A stretch of DNA of 64,000 nucleotides from Trifolium pratense. Its lineage: Eukaryota; Streptophyta; Magnoliopsida; Fabales; Fabaceae. Below are positions 10,888 through 21,911 of this stretch, one piece after another. Numbering within the stretch: the first letter of the stretch is position 1; every line of letters begins with the position of its first letter. A model generated the notes under the pieces. That model ran no database searches. It was not told where the DNA came from and saw only the letters and a list, made by a program, of their open reading frames with translations. Made by a program: the position numbers and the translations under genes. The stretch is taken from positions 48,472,409-48,536,408 of the forward strand of contig NC_060065.1 of assembly GCF_020283565.1 (NCBI RefSeq), read 5' to 3'.

Positions 10888-13596
10888 CTAGGGTTTCTTA
10901 AGAAAGGCGAGGAGTTGGTCGAATTTATCATTCAAGGATCCCACATTGGAAACTAAACCATCCACCTTGGTTTCCAATGTCTCTTGAGCAGCTCTTTGAC
11001 GTTCTAAACCTTCTTGCTGTTCCCTCAGGGCTTCTTGAAGTATCTGCAATTGATCAGCCACAACAGGAGCTTGATCTTCAACCATAGGCACTTGTTCTTC
11101 AACCAAAGGTGCCTTGCCTTTATCAGAGGGTTCACCTTCCTCTGGGTAATCAATCATCAGGACATCATCCTGGTTCAGCACATTCAGTACATCCTCTTCT
11201 GTGGCATCCTCATTATGTAGCTCATTTGCCAACTCGGCAACTCTAGCAGCAGCTTCTTCTAACCTTTCAGACTCAGACCTCTGAGCTTCAAGACTCTGAA
11301 ATAGCTTGGAGTCTATCCAGATGACTTTGAAAGCGTTCAGACGATGTTCAACAGCAGCAATTTCTTCCAGCTTAGCTAGTTCAAATCTAGCATGATTGAA
11401 CATGGTTAACCTTTTCAATTCAGCCCTAGCCATACTATCCTTCAAGAAGCTTATCAAATCCAAGTCCCTCTTACCAACAACAGCCTTAATTTCTTCAGCA
11501 GCACCATCCAAAGCATTGCAAAGCCTTGCCTTAATGCTTGAAACTTCCAAGTCCACATCAGAAGGACAAACTAGAAACCTGTCCTTAAGCAAAGATAATC
11601 TAACTAAGTCTTCATGAAACTGAGCGGATAGATTACCAAAAGGGTTGGATGATGATGGTGAAGGATTGGGAATGGTAGAGAGGTTGGTTGAGTCATTAGC
11701 ATGTTTGTCAATAATGACAACTTCTGCTTCTGAAGGCTTGGGAGCACAAGTGTGAATACGCTCAGGAGAAGCTTGTTCAGCACTTGGGTGAGGATGGGGT
11801 TCAGGGGTTGGTTCAGATGATGAGATGTCAGAAGTGGATTCAGGGTAGATATGCTCAGGAGATGGTTTAGGAGATTTATGGTCAGGTGTTGGTTTAGGAG
11901 CAATTTGTTCAGGAGTTGTGTTAGGAGATCTAAGTGGAGAGGGTTGTTTGATGGGAGAGGTTGGTTCAACATTTGGAATATCTGGTTGAGGTTCAGATGG
12001 TGGAATTTCAGGTTGAGGTTGAGGTGATTTAGGTTTGGGAGGTGATGAAGGCTTCTGGGTGAAAGTTTGATTGTTAAGAGGGTCAGGGCTCAGATGTTTT
12101 TCTAGTTCAGATAAGGGGTTATCAGAGGTTGGAATATCAGAGGTTGGTAAAACAGTTTTGAGTGGTTTGGTGTAACCTAATCCAATCTCATTTTCATTAA
12201 AGACATACGTAGTAGACTTACCTTTATCTTTGGAAATAGGAACAGGTCTTCTACGAAGTCTTTCAGCAAGTGTCTCTTCATCAGATTCAGTCTCATCTTC
12301 AGACTCAGATTCTTCAGATGAACTATCATCCTCAACAACAATAGGCTGTTTAGAAGCTCCCTCAGCAGCCTTGATTGCAGTTTCTTCATGCTTCCTCTTA
12401 GTCCTTTGCTCAGCCATAGATTGTTCAACTTTAACTTTCTTCTGAGCCAAAAGATCTGGCTTAGGTAGAGCATCTTGAGCTTCAGCCTTTCTCTTTGGTT
12501 TCCTCTTAGGGTTATACAGATTTACAGGAGCAGGAGGAACCATACTCCTGTCAACAACGAATCCTTCTTTTCTGAGCTCTTCCAAATAGTCCTGAATGAT
12601 GTGCTCAGCATCAGCTTCTGAGATAACTGGATATCCATCCACATATAGGCGATCTTCCAGACGAACTCTAAATTCCTGTTTGGGTTGAACCAGCTTGGTG
12701 TTGATTAAATGCATCTTTGTTAGGAAGCTTGCATTCAGAACTTCTGGCGAGAGCTTCTGAGCCATAAGTTCTGGATAGAACTTCTTCAGATTCTGAACAA
12801 TGTGACCTTGGAACAGAAGATCTGAAAGCAATCTAGGATAAACAATGGTTGTTTTCCTCTGAGACTTGCTTTGGAAGATGGCTTCACAGATCCTCTCAAA
12901 GAAGTATTTACCCAGATTTACTTTCCTTTCAGTCAGAAGAAAGTAAATCAGATGACGATGAGGCCATGATATAGTATCAGTACCACCAACTCTTGGACTG
13001 ATAGATGACAAGATAATCTTGAATAAAACCCTGCACTCATCTGTCAGACCTTTAACCTTTCCCTTCAACTTCATATCAATGCACATCCTGTGCAGAAGTT
13101 CTTCTCTGAATCTTGTATCCTTTTCGAAATCATCCAGCACCAGACCAGAGTTGTCCAAACCCAACAACGCATTGAAGTGAATTGGAGAAAAGGTAAGATT
13201 GATACCACAGATGTTAGACCTAATCTGTGTACCAGTGAACTCCAAAAGACCCATTTCCTTCCTAGTTTTTCCTTTCAAACTAGGATTTCTTTCGATTGCT
13301 GCAAGTTCTTCTTGCTTAGCTTCATACTTAGAGAAAACTCGTGCTTTCATCCAGAATTTCTTCAAAAGATCTGGATAGATAGGACCATTCAACATATCGA
13401 AGTACTTGTTCCATCCTTGAGCAGAGAAGTACTGCTTCACATCAAACCCATTTTCTTTCAAACTGTCAAAGTCGACCATCTTCTCAGGTAGTAACGATAG
13501 TTGCGATTCTGGGAATTCCATTTCATTCCCAACAATCTGAAGATGTCTAAACATAAACGGAGGAATCTTTGTTGAAGAAGACGAAGCACCAGCCAT
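10888..13596 (-). CDS. Sirevirus ORF at the env position, 902 aa
   Basis: The ORF lies downstream of RNase H, where SIRE-type elements carry an env-like gene, and reads in the same direction as pol. It begins MAGASSSSTKIPPF and ends LLAFLKKP. The N-terminal 350 residues look globular and resemble plant 'putative transposon protein' domains, which is a weak recognition. A basic NPKRKPKRK cluster near residue 361 could be a nuclear signal. An acidic Ser/Glu block follows near 420-440, a proline-rich segment at about 510-620, and a C-terminal coiled coil at about 850-895 (LREQQEGLERQRAAQETLE). I see no signal peptide or transmembrane helix, so an envelope role is not supported by this copy. The reading frame is fully open. 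Confidence 0.8.
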   Translation of the reverse strand: MAGASSSSTKIPPFMFRHLQIVGNEMEFPESQLSLLPEKMVDFDSLKENGFDVKQYFSAQGWNKYFDMLNGPIYPDLLKKFWMKARVFSKYEAKQEELAAIERNPSLKGKTRKEMGLLEFTGTQIRSNICGINLTFSPIHFNALLGLDNSGLVLDDFEKDTRFREELLHRMCIDMKLKGKVKGLTDECRVLFKIILSSISPRVGGTDTISWPHRHLIYFLLTERKVNLGKYFFERICEAIFQSKSQRKTTIVYPRLLSDLLFQGHIVQNLKKFYPELMAQKLSPEVLNASFLTKMHLINTKLVQPKQEFRVRLEDRLYVDGYPVISEADAEHIIQDYLEELRKEGFVVDRSMVPPAPVNLYNPKRKPKRKAEAQDALPKPDLLAQKKVKVEQSMAEQRTKRKHEETAIKAAEGASKQPIVVEDDSSSEESESEDETESDEETLAERLRRRPVPISKDKGKSTTYVFNENEIGLGYTKPLKTVLPTSDIPTSDNPLSELEKHLSPDPLNNQTFTQKPSSPPKPKSPQPQPEIPPSEPQPDIPNVEPTSPIKQPSPLRSPNTTPEQIAPKPTPDHKSPKPSPEHIYPESTSDISSSEPTPEPHPHPSAEQASPERIHTCAPKPSEAEVVIIDKHANDSTNLSTIPNPSPSSSNPFGNLSAQFHEDLVRLSLLKDRFLVCPSDVDLEVSSIKARLCNALDGAAEEIKAVVGKRDLDLISFLKDSMARAELKRLTMFNHARFELAKLEEIAAVEHRLNAFKVIWIDSKLFQSLEAQRSESERLEEAAARVAELANELHNEDATEEDVLNVLNQDDVLMIDYPEEGEPSDKGKAPLVEEQVPMVEDQAPVVADQLQILQEALREQQEGLERQRAAQETLETKVDGLVSNVGSLNDKFDQLLAFLKKP

Positions 13597-13604
13597 GTTG
13601 GAGA

Positions 13605-14045
13605 TTAGGGTAGGGTTTGGAAAACTAGCGAGAGAGAAAGAAATTGTGTTGGAGGTTTAGAGAGAATATGAAAGTGTAGGTTGTGAAAGTGAACAGTGTG
13701 CAAGTGTATTGTGTAAGTTTTATTTAAATGCACACAGTTATCACGAAAATAGCAAATTTGGGAAGTTACGCTAATTGACAGAAAGTTGAATACCAAAAAT
13801 CATCATTAACCACCCACTACCTGACACACGTAGACCACGTGCAGAAATTTACTCGGTAACTGCTATTTTAATGGACAACTGTTCAGCAGTGAATACTAAA
13901 CGTTTCCCACTTAAATAGTTCAGAGCCTCTGAGTTATTTAAAATTCTCTATCAGAGTTAGGTACTTCAGAGCTTGTGTTTCAGATGATCTGAATCATAAG
14001 TTCTGATATACATAACCTCTTACACTTTAATTGCCAAAAAAATTT
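13605..14045. other. Spacer between Sirevirus RNase H and the env-position ORF
   Basis: About 440 bp with no supported ORF. It would hold the leader of any subgenomic or spliced transcript for the 902-aa ORF. A minus-strand TTTAAATAAAAC/TATTTAAATG patch near 13720 is AT-rich but not a convincing TATA box. Confidence 0.5.
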
Positions 14046-14873
14046 TCATTCAGAGATTGAAAACATGTTCAGATGTTTCTTTATAAAATCAAATCTTTCA
14101 ACAGATAAAGCTTTAGTAAATATATCAGCCCATTGATTTTTAGTATCAACAAACTTAATATCTATAATGCCTCTCTGAACATAATCTCTGATAAAATGGT
14201 GTTTAATTTCAATATGTTTGGCTCTAGAGTGTAGAATAGGATTTTTAGATAAATGAATGGCTGCAGTATTATCACAATATAAAGGAATATTGTTACTGCT
14301 TACCTGATAATCTTCTAACTGATATTTTAGCCAGAGTAGTTGTGTACAACACTTAGCTGCTGAAATGTATTCTGCTTCTGCTGTAGACAAAGCTATAGTA
14401 GTTTGTCTTTTACTAGCCCAGGAGATAAGGTTTTCACCAACAAATTGACAATTGCCACTTGTGGATTTTCTTTCAATTTTATCTCCAGCATAGTCAGCAT
14501 CACAGAATCCATTTAGCACATAATCATTGGATTTCTTATAGAGAAGTCCAAGATTTGTTGTTCCTTTCAGATACCTAAAGATTCTCTTTACAGCTGTAAG
14601 ATGAGATTCTCTAGGATCTGACTGGAATCTTGCACATAAGCATACACTGAATAAAATATCTGGTCTAGAGGCTGTCAGATAGAGTAAGGAACCAATCATA
14701 CCTCTGTAGACCTTTTGATCTACTTTTCCTTCATCATCTGACTTGCCCATGTTGGTAGTTGGATGCATGGGAGTATTCATTATCTTGCAGTCATCTAGAT
14801 TGAATTTCTTCAGAAGTTCTTTAGTGTATTTTGATTGATGAACATAAGTTCCTTCCTTCTTCTCCTTGTTCAT
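14046..14873 (-). pseudogene. Sirevirus pol remnant: end of RT and RNase H
   Basis: The 275-codon segment starts just after the deleted RT core (KKEGTYVHQSKYTKELLKKF) and carries the RT connection (GSLLYLTASRPDI) and a Ty1/Copia RNase H (CDADYAGD, STAEAEY, YCDNTAA, ADIFTKAL). The acidic residues of RNase H are all present. It is one frame off the upstream pol segment and overlaps it by 53 bases in a purine-rich run, so it cannot be made as part of a normal polyprotein. Confidence 0.85.
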
Positions 14874-16662
14874 TCAGCTTGTTTCTGAATACCCATTTTG
14901 TTCCAATAATGTTCTTGTGTGAAGGTTTGGGCACTAGAGTCCATACATCATTCCTTTGGAATTGATTCAGCTCTTCTTGCATTGCTACAATCCAAGCATC
15001 ATCCTTCAGAGCTTCTTCAATCTTTGAAGGTTCCATCATTGAGATAAGACCAACTAATGATTCCTCATTTCTCAGTTGAGATCTTGTCTTCCTTGGACTA
15101 TCCTTGTTGCCTAAGATCAGTTCCTCTGGATGTGATGATTTGTATTTGAAGGTATTTCTTGGAGGCTCATCATCTTCAGACTCATCAACATCAGGTTCAG
15201 CAGTTGCTTCAGTTCTTTGTTGTTCAGAGTCTGTAGGAACTGTTGTATTCAGAGGTTCTTCAGAAAATGGATGTTCTGAGTAGTTTGGAATATCTGAATA
15301 TTGATCCTCTGAAACCTGAAATCTAGACAAACCTTCCACAAGCTCTGACACTTGGTCAGGCTCTTTGTCATCAAATTTGACATGCATACTTTCTTCCACA
15401 GTATGTGTTTCAGAAATATACAGTCTGTATGCTTTTGAGCGTTCAGAATATCCTATAAAGATACCCTTATAACCTCTAGCATCAAATTTCTTTAGATGGA
15501 CTTTGTTATTTAAGATGTAACACGTACATCCAAACTGATGAAAATAAGAAATATCAGGTTTTCTTCCTTTGAACAATTCATAAGCAGTTTTGTTCAACTT
15601 AGATCTGATATAGATTCTATTTTGAACATAACATGCTGTGTTTACAGCTTCTGCCCATAAAAACTTTGCTACATTTGTTTCATGCATCATGGTTCTGGCC
15701 ATTTCTTGCAGAGTTCTATTCTTCCTTTCTACAACCCCATTTTGTTGAGGTGTTCTAGGAGAAGAGAATTCATGCAAAATGCCATATTTTTCACAAAAGT
15801 TTTCAAAAGGTTCATTTTCAAATTCTCCACCATGATCACTTCTAACTTTTAAAATAGTGTAGCCTTTTTCATTTTGAATTTGTTTGCAGAAGATGCTAAA
15901 CTCATCATAAGCTTCATCTTTTGTTCTTAGGAATTTTACCCAAGTCCATCTACTGTAATCATCAACAATTACTAATCCATACTTCTTTCCATTGATAGAG
16001 GCAGTTTGAACTGGCCCAAAAAGATCAATGTGAAGTAGTTCCAATGGTCTTGAGGTAGAGACAATGTTCTTAGGTTTAAAAGAAGATTTTGTAATCTTTC
16101 CTTTTTGACATGAACCACAAAGTGTGTTTGAGTGATATTTGATTTTAGGTAAACCTCTGACAAGGTCAAGCTTGCTAAGCTTAGAGATTAACCTCCAGTT
16201 AGCGTGGCCTAACCTCTTATGCCAGATCCATTTTTCTTCACTCAAGGTCAAAAGACACATCACTTTTTGTTCATTCAAATCAGAAAGATTAATTTTATAA
16301 ACATTGTTCTTTCTCAGACCTTTGAATATCATGGTGTTATCAGATTGTTTAGACACAGTACATGATTCCTTATTAAAGACAACTACATAACCATTGTCGC
16401 AAAATTGACTTATGCTCAATAGATTATGTTTGAGTCCATCTACTAACCAAACATCATTAATAGTTAGGGAAGAATTACCTACTGTACCTGTACCTATTAT
16501 CTTTCCCTTTTGATTACCTCCAAAGCCAACAGATCCTCCTTCTTTCATAGTTAGCTTGGAAAATAGTTGTTTGTCACCAGTCATATGCCTTGAACATCCA
16601 CTATCCAAATACCATGAGTGTTTCATGATACTTCTTTGAGTGGCAGGCTGTATGAGAAACAA
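14821..16662 (-). pseudogene. Sirevirus pol: protease, integrase and start of RT
   Basis: 613 codons. The aspartic protease site is near residue 20 (YLDSGCSRH). The GAG-pre-integrase HHCC finger follows (RLGHANW then CGSCQKG). The integrase core has its D, D, E residues in HIDLFGP, RSDHGGEF and ERKNRT. The RT domain starts (VWTLVPKP, GTKWVFRNK) but stops soon after NEQGE, where a deletion joins it out of frame to text from about 0.7 kb further on in a typical pol. The entire catalytic YVDD region is missing. The upstream gag frame ends three bases away in another frame, which suggests a small indel at the gag-pol border. Confidence 0.85.
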
Positions 16663-16664
16663 CT

Positions 16665-18097
16665 TTAATCATTGCGATAGAATTCTTCATCAAGGTTAAT
16701 GATAAAGTCATCCCAGTATTCTTCCTCTTCATTTATCAAGTTCTGATTGTTAACTTGAGAACTTGTCAGCCATTGGTCTAGGACATAAGCCCTTCTTCCC
16801 TTGCATAAGACTTGTTTCCATACACTAGGTAGGACATATCCTTTCCTAGTTGGTAAATCTGAATGGTACATAATTTCAGCTTTTGGTACCCATCTTCTGG
16901 GTCCACGCTTGTTAGTCCACAAATGTTTACTGTGTTGTTGAGTGTGAGAGAAAGATTTTGGTTTGGAATAATAACTCTTTTGAAAATGTTTCTTAGTTTG
17001 AGTTCTGTTATTATTCCAGGACTTGGATTGTTTATGCTTCCAGAGTTTGTATTTATCACCAGTCCATTGATTTGACTGGTTATGTTTACTAACTCTAGAA
17101 TCATAAATAACCTTAGTCCTATGTTGCCTCTGAGGTTTGAGGTTTGACTTTCTTTTAAGAATTTCTGAGCCTTTAGGTTGACTTTTCTCATGAACTAGAA
17201 TTCCTCTGGTTCCAGAAGTTGAAGCCTCAGATTTTGAAACTTTCAGAACATCTGAACTAATACTGTCAAGTTCTGAATAGCTTTTATCTTCTGAGCTTTT
17301 CTTCCCAGATCCTGAGGAACTTGGTTCCTCTGAGTTGTCATTTCCCAAATCTCTCAGATTATTGTCCTCATCTTCCAGAGTACCAAATTTCTTTCCTTCT
17401 TCACTCTGAGGTACAACATAGTAAACCCAAGATTTTCCAACCTTTTTGGGATATGTCTTTAGCTTTGAATATGTTCTACCATATTCATAGCCAAGTCCCT
17501 CTCCTCTATGTCTCATGACATTATAAACAAGATTAGCAGCTTTGCTCTTACCAAGGTTGAGATGCACAAACTGTTGAAGAGCCATTTCTTGCTCATCAGT
17601 AGGTTTGTGACACACAGCACAACCTTTTTCAAGATCATTTACTCTATTCAGAGTTTCTTGATATAGACCTTGAAAATGTTCTGCTTGTTCAGTCAGAGTG
17701 TTAAGGTTTTCTTGTAAAACTTTTTGTTTACTTAATACTCTGAGATGTTTCTCAATGACCTTGTTAAGAGCAGTTATGAGTTGAGATTTAGAACAGTCAG
17801 AAAATACCTCATCAGTTACTTCTGAATCTGATTCTGATTCATCGTCTGAGTCTGCATCTGAGTCAGTTGAAGCCATTAGGGCTAGATTTGCCTCTTCTTC
17901 TTCCTCAACTTCTTCCTCAGATGATAGCTCCTCAAAAGTAGCCATCAGACTCTTTTTCAATTTGCTCTTGAATTGTTGCTTTTTTGAGCTGTATCTTTTG
18001 CTTTTATCTTTTGCAGACATTTCTGGACAATCAGCAATAAAGTGTCCTGGCTTCTTACAGTTGAAGCAGTTCTTCTGATCATCCTTTCTTCTGATCA
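16665..18097 (-). pseudogene. Sirevirus gag, 3' part (second, downstream copy)
   Basis: This segment restarts inside gag at the zinc-knuckle (CFNCKKPGHFIADC, CX2CX4HX4C) and continues past the break in the first copy into CHKPTDEQEM, a lysine-rich tail and ends EEFYRND. The reading frame extends upstream to 18188, but those residues are translated LTR and primer-site sequence of the nested element, not gag. Bases 17611-18087 duplicate 23071-23547. There is an acidic region rich in Ser/Asp/Glu (ELSSEEEVEEEEE). Confidence 0.85.
17611..18087 (-). repeat. Gag duplication flanking the nested element, left copy (477 bp)
   Basis: Matches 23071-23547 at a constant offset of 5460 bases from CACACAGCACAACC to GATCATCCTTT. 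It is far longer than the 5-bp target duplication a retrotransposon makes. Confidence 0.85.
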
Positions 18098-18119
18098 TCC
18101 CCGGCAACGGCGCCAATTT
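18088..18119 (-). other. Junction with an extra primer-binding site outside the left nested LTR
   Basis: 18098-18115 is a tRNA-Asp-type primer site (minus strand TGGCGCCGTTGCCGGGGA), the same as 21890-21907. It lies outside the left LTR, where flanking DNA is expected. Between it and gag, TTCTTCTGATCATCC is repeated (about 18070-18083 and 18087-18099), which looks like filler or slippage at a repair junction. Confidence 0.8.
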
Positions 18120-19280
18120 TGATCGCTGTCGTACGCGGTCAAAAATAAGTTTTATAAAATATAGTACAAGGGAGTTAACCTTGGTCATCTCACAAGGATC
18201 TCTAATTTAATAATTAGTAAAAATAAGAACAATGAATAACACAATTAAATATGGGGTTTTGGGTTTGTTTAGATCGAAAGAGTAGTATTAGAAATTCAAT
18301 TGATAAAAAGACGATCAATCCATTGGTTTTAGGAAAACTTCGTTATGATTCTATCCTCGGTTCACATAAAATATTGTTTATATATTCATGCCTTGGTTGG
18401 TTTATAAGACCGATTATACAAGCGATAAACAGTTTATACGAATTCATTCGATTAAGCAAAGAATGTGTTCAACTAACCATGAGTAGTGAACAAGCGTCAC
18501 TTAGAACACGGTTTGTATCATGACAGATTTCGACCAACCCTTTTTTGCTAAGCGCGAAAAAACCTATATCAATTCCTATTCGAACTAGTCATACAAGCGA
18601 TGAATCAATCCGAAAAGTCTCACAATATATAACTCAAAATAGAGATTAAGCATCACTATATTCGAGTTTCATAAATAAATAAAGAGCATGAATTGATAAG
18701 AGAAGACAATAAATAAATAAACTGAATTACTATTAAGAATTGAACCTCAAGAAGTCATGAACGATGTTCCCGTATACCAATGGATCAACCTAGGGTTTTT
18801 AGGCTTCCATGAGAGCAAAGCAGCCCTCCTTTTCTATTTTTTTGCGTGAAATCAGAATTCCCCTCTGACCTAGGTCAAGTTTTCGTTTTAATACAGCAAG
18901 CAAAATGGGCCATAAATCAATTGGGCCGAAAAACATAAAGTTGTGCTGAAATTAAATTCGTCTGGAACATAGATGCAATTATTTGACACACTTGCGCTCC
19001 GAACTGGGTTTTGGCCTCAACATGAAAGTTGTAGTTCTTTATCTTAGCTTTCCAACACATCTTCCCGCGCCTCAATCCGATATCCGTAGCTCAAGTTATG
19101 GTCTGCGCAATGAGAAGGTGTCAATATGTCATTAAATACGAAAATTGGTCAAATAAATTCATTAAGGCTCAATTGTGACCCAAAACTTAGAAACATAATA
19201 AAAACTCGATATTATTGTAGAAAGACTACTAATATGCTAAATTATAATACTAGAAAATATGTGCCAAAATGCACTGATCA
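18120..19280 (-). repeat. Nested element LTR, left copy (3' LTR)
   Basis: 1161 bp, a direct repeat of 21912-23072. It contains AGTTGTAGTTCTTTATC-type text and the basic-rich open frame 18251-18523, which is also in the other LTR and is not a gene. Confidence 0.9.
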
Positions 19281-19293
19281 AATTCCCCCACAC

Positions 19294-20314
19294 TTATTCT
19301 TTTGCTCTCCTGAGCAAAACTCAAGAACAAAGCATGCTACAATCATCACAAGCAATCAACAAATTCTAGGATTCAAGCTTCCAACCGTGGACTGTATTTC
19401 AAAGATTGACATAACTCTTGTATATCAGCTGTCAATGATAATCAAGCGTGTGTGTGTACTGCCTATTACTGTCAACCAAAGTCATGACATGATCCTTCTC
19501 AAAAACTACACAGTCAGGATACTAAGCTACCTTTTCTTTCCTACAACTTAGAGTTTGAGTTTAGATTTCAGCTTGAGGGGAAGCTATTCTTTTCTTGTTC
19601 TCACAGGCTTTTTGATTTTTATACGCAGGGATACCACTTAAGTTCATTTTAGTTACGCTTTAGGTGCTACTCTACCTTTTCACCTGACGGGATCTCACTT
19701 GTAATGAGTCCAACCTGTTACTCCGAATAGAGCACCCTACACAGCATTTGTTCCTCCAGTTTCGGGCACAGGAACTCAACATATTCATTATTGTTCCTCC
19801 AGTTTCGGGCACAGGAACTTATTCTATAATTAATTTTTTTAATTTTTTTTTTATTGTGTAGTATCCCATCATTTAATCTAGCCATGATCCTACAATCAAG
19901 TAATCCAGCTTTCCCTCAAACTTAGTCCTAATCATACCTCTTTATCATATTCTATACTCAGACAACTTAGGATAATGACTGTGTATTTTAAAGATTTATC
20001 AAGCCACTACTAAGTTTGCATGTTTTTCAGCAGTTGTGCATTAAGGTGCAAAGATCATCATATCAAGCATGAAAACAAGAATTTCCAAAAATTTCACCAA
20101 TCCTACAGCTATATTGCTCTAGTCTTAAAACATGTAACTACTCATAACAATTGCATGCATGCTAAATTTATTTCTATTTTATTATTATTATTATTATTAT
20201 TATTTTAATTGACAGAAAAATAAAATAAATAAATGTCCCCCCCACACTTAAAACAGACATTGTCCGCAATGTATAACAATAAGCATAAAGAAAAGGAAGG
20301 AACACACCCGAGGG
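19294..20314. other. Nested element, non-coding 3' interior
   Basis: No supported gene. There is a 28-bp direct repeat (TGTTCCTCCAGTTTCGGGCA and eight more bases) at 19749-19776 and 19792-19819, and a TTA microsatellite at about 20179-20204. A second purine-rich minus-strand run (GTGTGGGGGGGACA) lies near 20234-20248. Confidence 0.6.
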
Positions 20315-21460
20315 CTAAGGTGTAGCTTTCATGTCTGGTGGTTTTGGAGGAGGTCGTTCCACACTACGAATACACGTAACAGGAAGAAGCAAGTGGCAAG
20401 TGGACTTGCCCTTTAGTAAAAAATCTGGTGGCTTAGGAGGAATAGCCAACGTATATGGTGGACCTGCAATAACAAAAGCATGAATATCAGAAAATCCACA
20501 TTTAGCTTGTGAGTCAGATAAATTGGGTGGAAGAGATGCACAAATGATGAAGGATGGCTGCTTGTTGTGCGGCTTAATCAGAGGTTCCACCAACAATCTT
20601 TTTGCTATAGACAATGGTTGCTTCCGACTAAAATCCACACTTTTTGTGTTAACTTCAAGAGTTATTGAATTTGTTGGGATTTCTGCACAACTGGTTGCCG
20701 GAATCAAAATGTCTTCACCTAAAATAGCTGCATTGATCTCATGACAAATATTACAAACACCACATTCACAAGCAAAAATTTCAAAAGATTTATCTACTTC
20801 AAGAGAAGTATATAATTCATCTAAATCAGATTTCAATAAATTTTGTGGTGTAATCTCTTCCATGAATTCACTTGAATTTATGTTGCTTATTTTGTGTTCA
20901 TCAACGGAAACAAGTATTGTTTCAATGGGCTCACTTGGAGTTTCATCAAGACTTGTATCACATTGCATTACCTCTAATAGTGCAGCAGGTTGTACATCAA
21001 CATGAGACATCTTCTCCTCTTGAATTCGATGGACGGTGGAGATTATTTGTTCAACTTGATCAGTTTGGACTTTCATAACTTGCATATGTTGAAGAAATTG
21101 CAAATGATCTTCAGCCATTCTCTTATTATTTTCAGCCATCTGCATTATCATTTCTTCCAAACTAGGTTGTGGTTCAACTACCAATGAATCAATTTGCTGA
21201 AACTGTGGATGTGACCAAATAGGTTGTTCTTCAAGATATGAATTTTGTTCTTGATAGTATTGTCCTTGAAAATTACCTACAAATTGGGTCTCACCACAAA
21301 GAGCAGTATCTAACAATATAGGACATGCATCACTAATATGAAAACTCGAAGAACAAATATTACACATCACAGTTGGAATATGATTTTGATAGCATGTTTG
21401 TTGTTTTCTTGCATCCAAGCAATTAATTATATAAGTCAACTGGTCCAATGAATCTTCCAT
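20315..21460 (-). CDS. Gag-like protein of the nested element, 381 aa
   Basis: A single open frame starting MEDSLDQLTYIINCLD and ending PPDMKATP. Residues about 33-46 form a zinc-knuckle-like CNICSSSFHISDAC (CX2CX4HX4C), as in Gypsy gag proteins. Residues about 105-150 are likely helical or coiled (EEMIMQMAENNKRMAEDHLQFL). A second Cys cluster (CECGVCNICH) lies near residue 230. No protease, RT, RNase H or integrase is present, so the element would need another element's enzymes. The usual N-terminal capsid region of Gypsy gag is not recognisable; this may be the C-terminal half kept as its own ORF. Confidence 0.7.
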   Translation of the reverse strand: MEDSLDQLTYIINCLDARKQQTCYQNHIPTVMCNICSSSFHISDACPILLDTALCGETQFVGNFQGQYYQEQNSYLEEQPIWSHPQFQQIDSLVVEPQPSLEEMIMQMAENNKRMAEDHLQFLQHMQVMKVQTDQVEQIISTVHRIQEEKMSHVDVQPAALLEVMQCDTSLDETPSEPIETILVSVDEHKISNINSSEFMEEITPQNLLKSDLDELYTSLEVDKSFEIFACECGVCNICHEINAAILGEDILIPATSCAEIPTNSITLEVNTKSVDFSRKQPLSIAKRLLVEPLIKPHNKQPSFIICASLPPNLSDSQAKCGFSDIHAFVIAGPPYTLAIPPKPPDFLLKGKSTCHLLLPVTCIRSVERPPPKPPDMKATP

Positions 21461-21889
21461 TTTTTTATAGTTTTTTTTTTTTGTTGTCTAAATGAAATGA
21501 AGAGAAAAATAAAAAATTGAGTCAAATAAAATCTAAAAAAAATAAAAATACCACCTAAAATCTCTAAAAATCAAACAAATCTATATATAATTTTTTTGGA
21601 TTTTTTTAAATATATGGAAAATTCAAAAAAAATAAAAAGTGGTCTAAACGAAGGAATTTCGCAATCTCAGCCTGAATTTTCGTATCAAAGATACGAAAGT
21701 TTTGTTCCTTGATTTTTTTCGGATTTGTGGACCAAATTTCGGATCAATCCAAGATATGAACCGAAAATTAATTATTTTTCAGCTTCACTACAAAATTCAA
21801 CGTCAGAACCTGAAACACAACTAAAACTCACAAAACAAAATTGTTAGTAATGTTAGTTAGTTCTCAATTTTACTAATCCTAATCAGAGA
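21461..21889. other. Nested element leader between primer site and gag
   Basis: About 430 bp of A/T-rich leader with homopurine/homopyrimidine runs (minus strand T- and A-rich). No ORF is supported. Confidence 0.6.
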
Positions 21890-21907
21890 TCCCCGGCAAC
21901 GGCGCCA
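21890..21907 (-). other. Primer-binding site, tRNA-Asp type
   Basis: On the minus strand TGGCGCCGTTGCCGGGGA follows the LTR end (GCGATCA) after four bases. This 18-mer is the known complement of plant tRNA-Asp 3' ends used by several Gypsy elements. Confidence 0.82.
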
Positions 21908-21911
21908 ATTT

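Noticed and set aside
18251..18523. 90-codon frame, identical at 22043-22315
   Set aside because: Inside the LTRs of the nested element; no domain.
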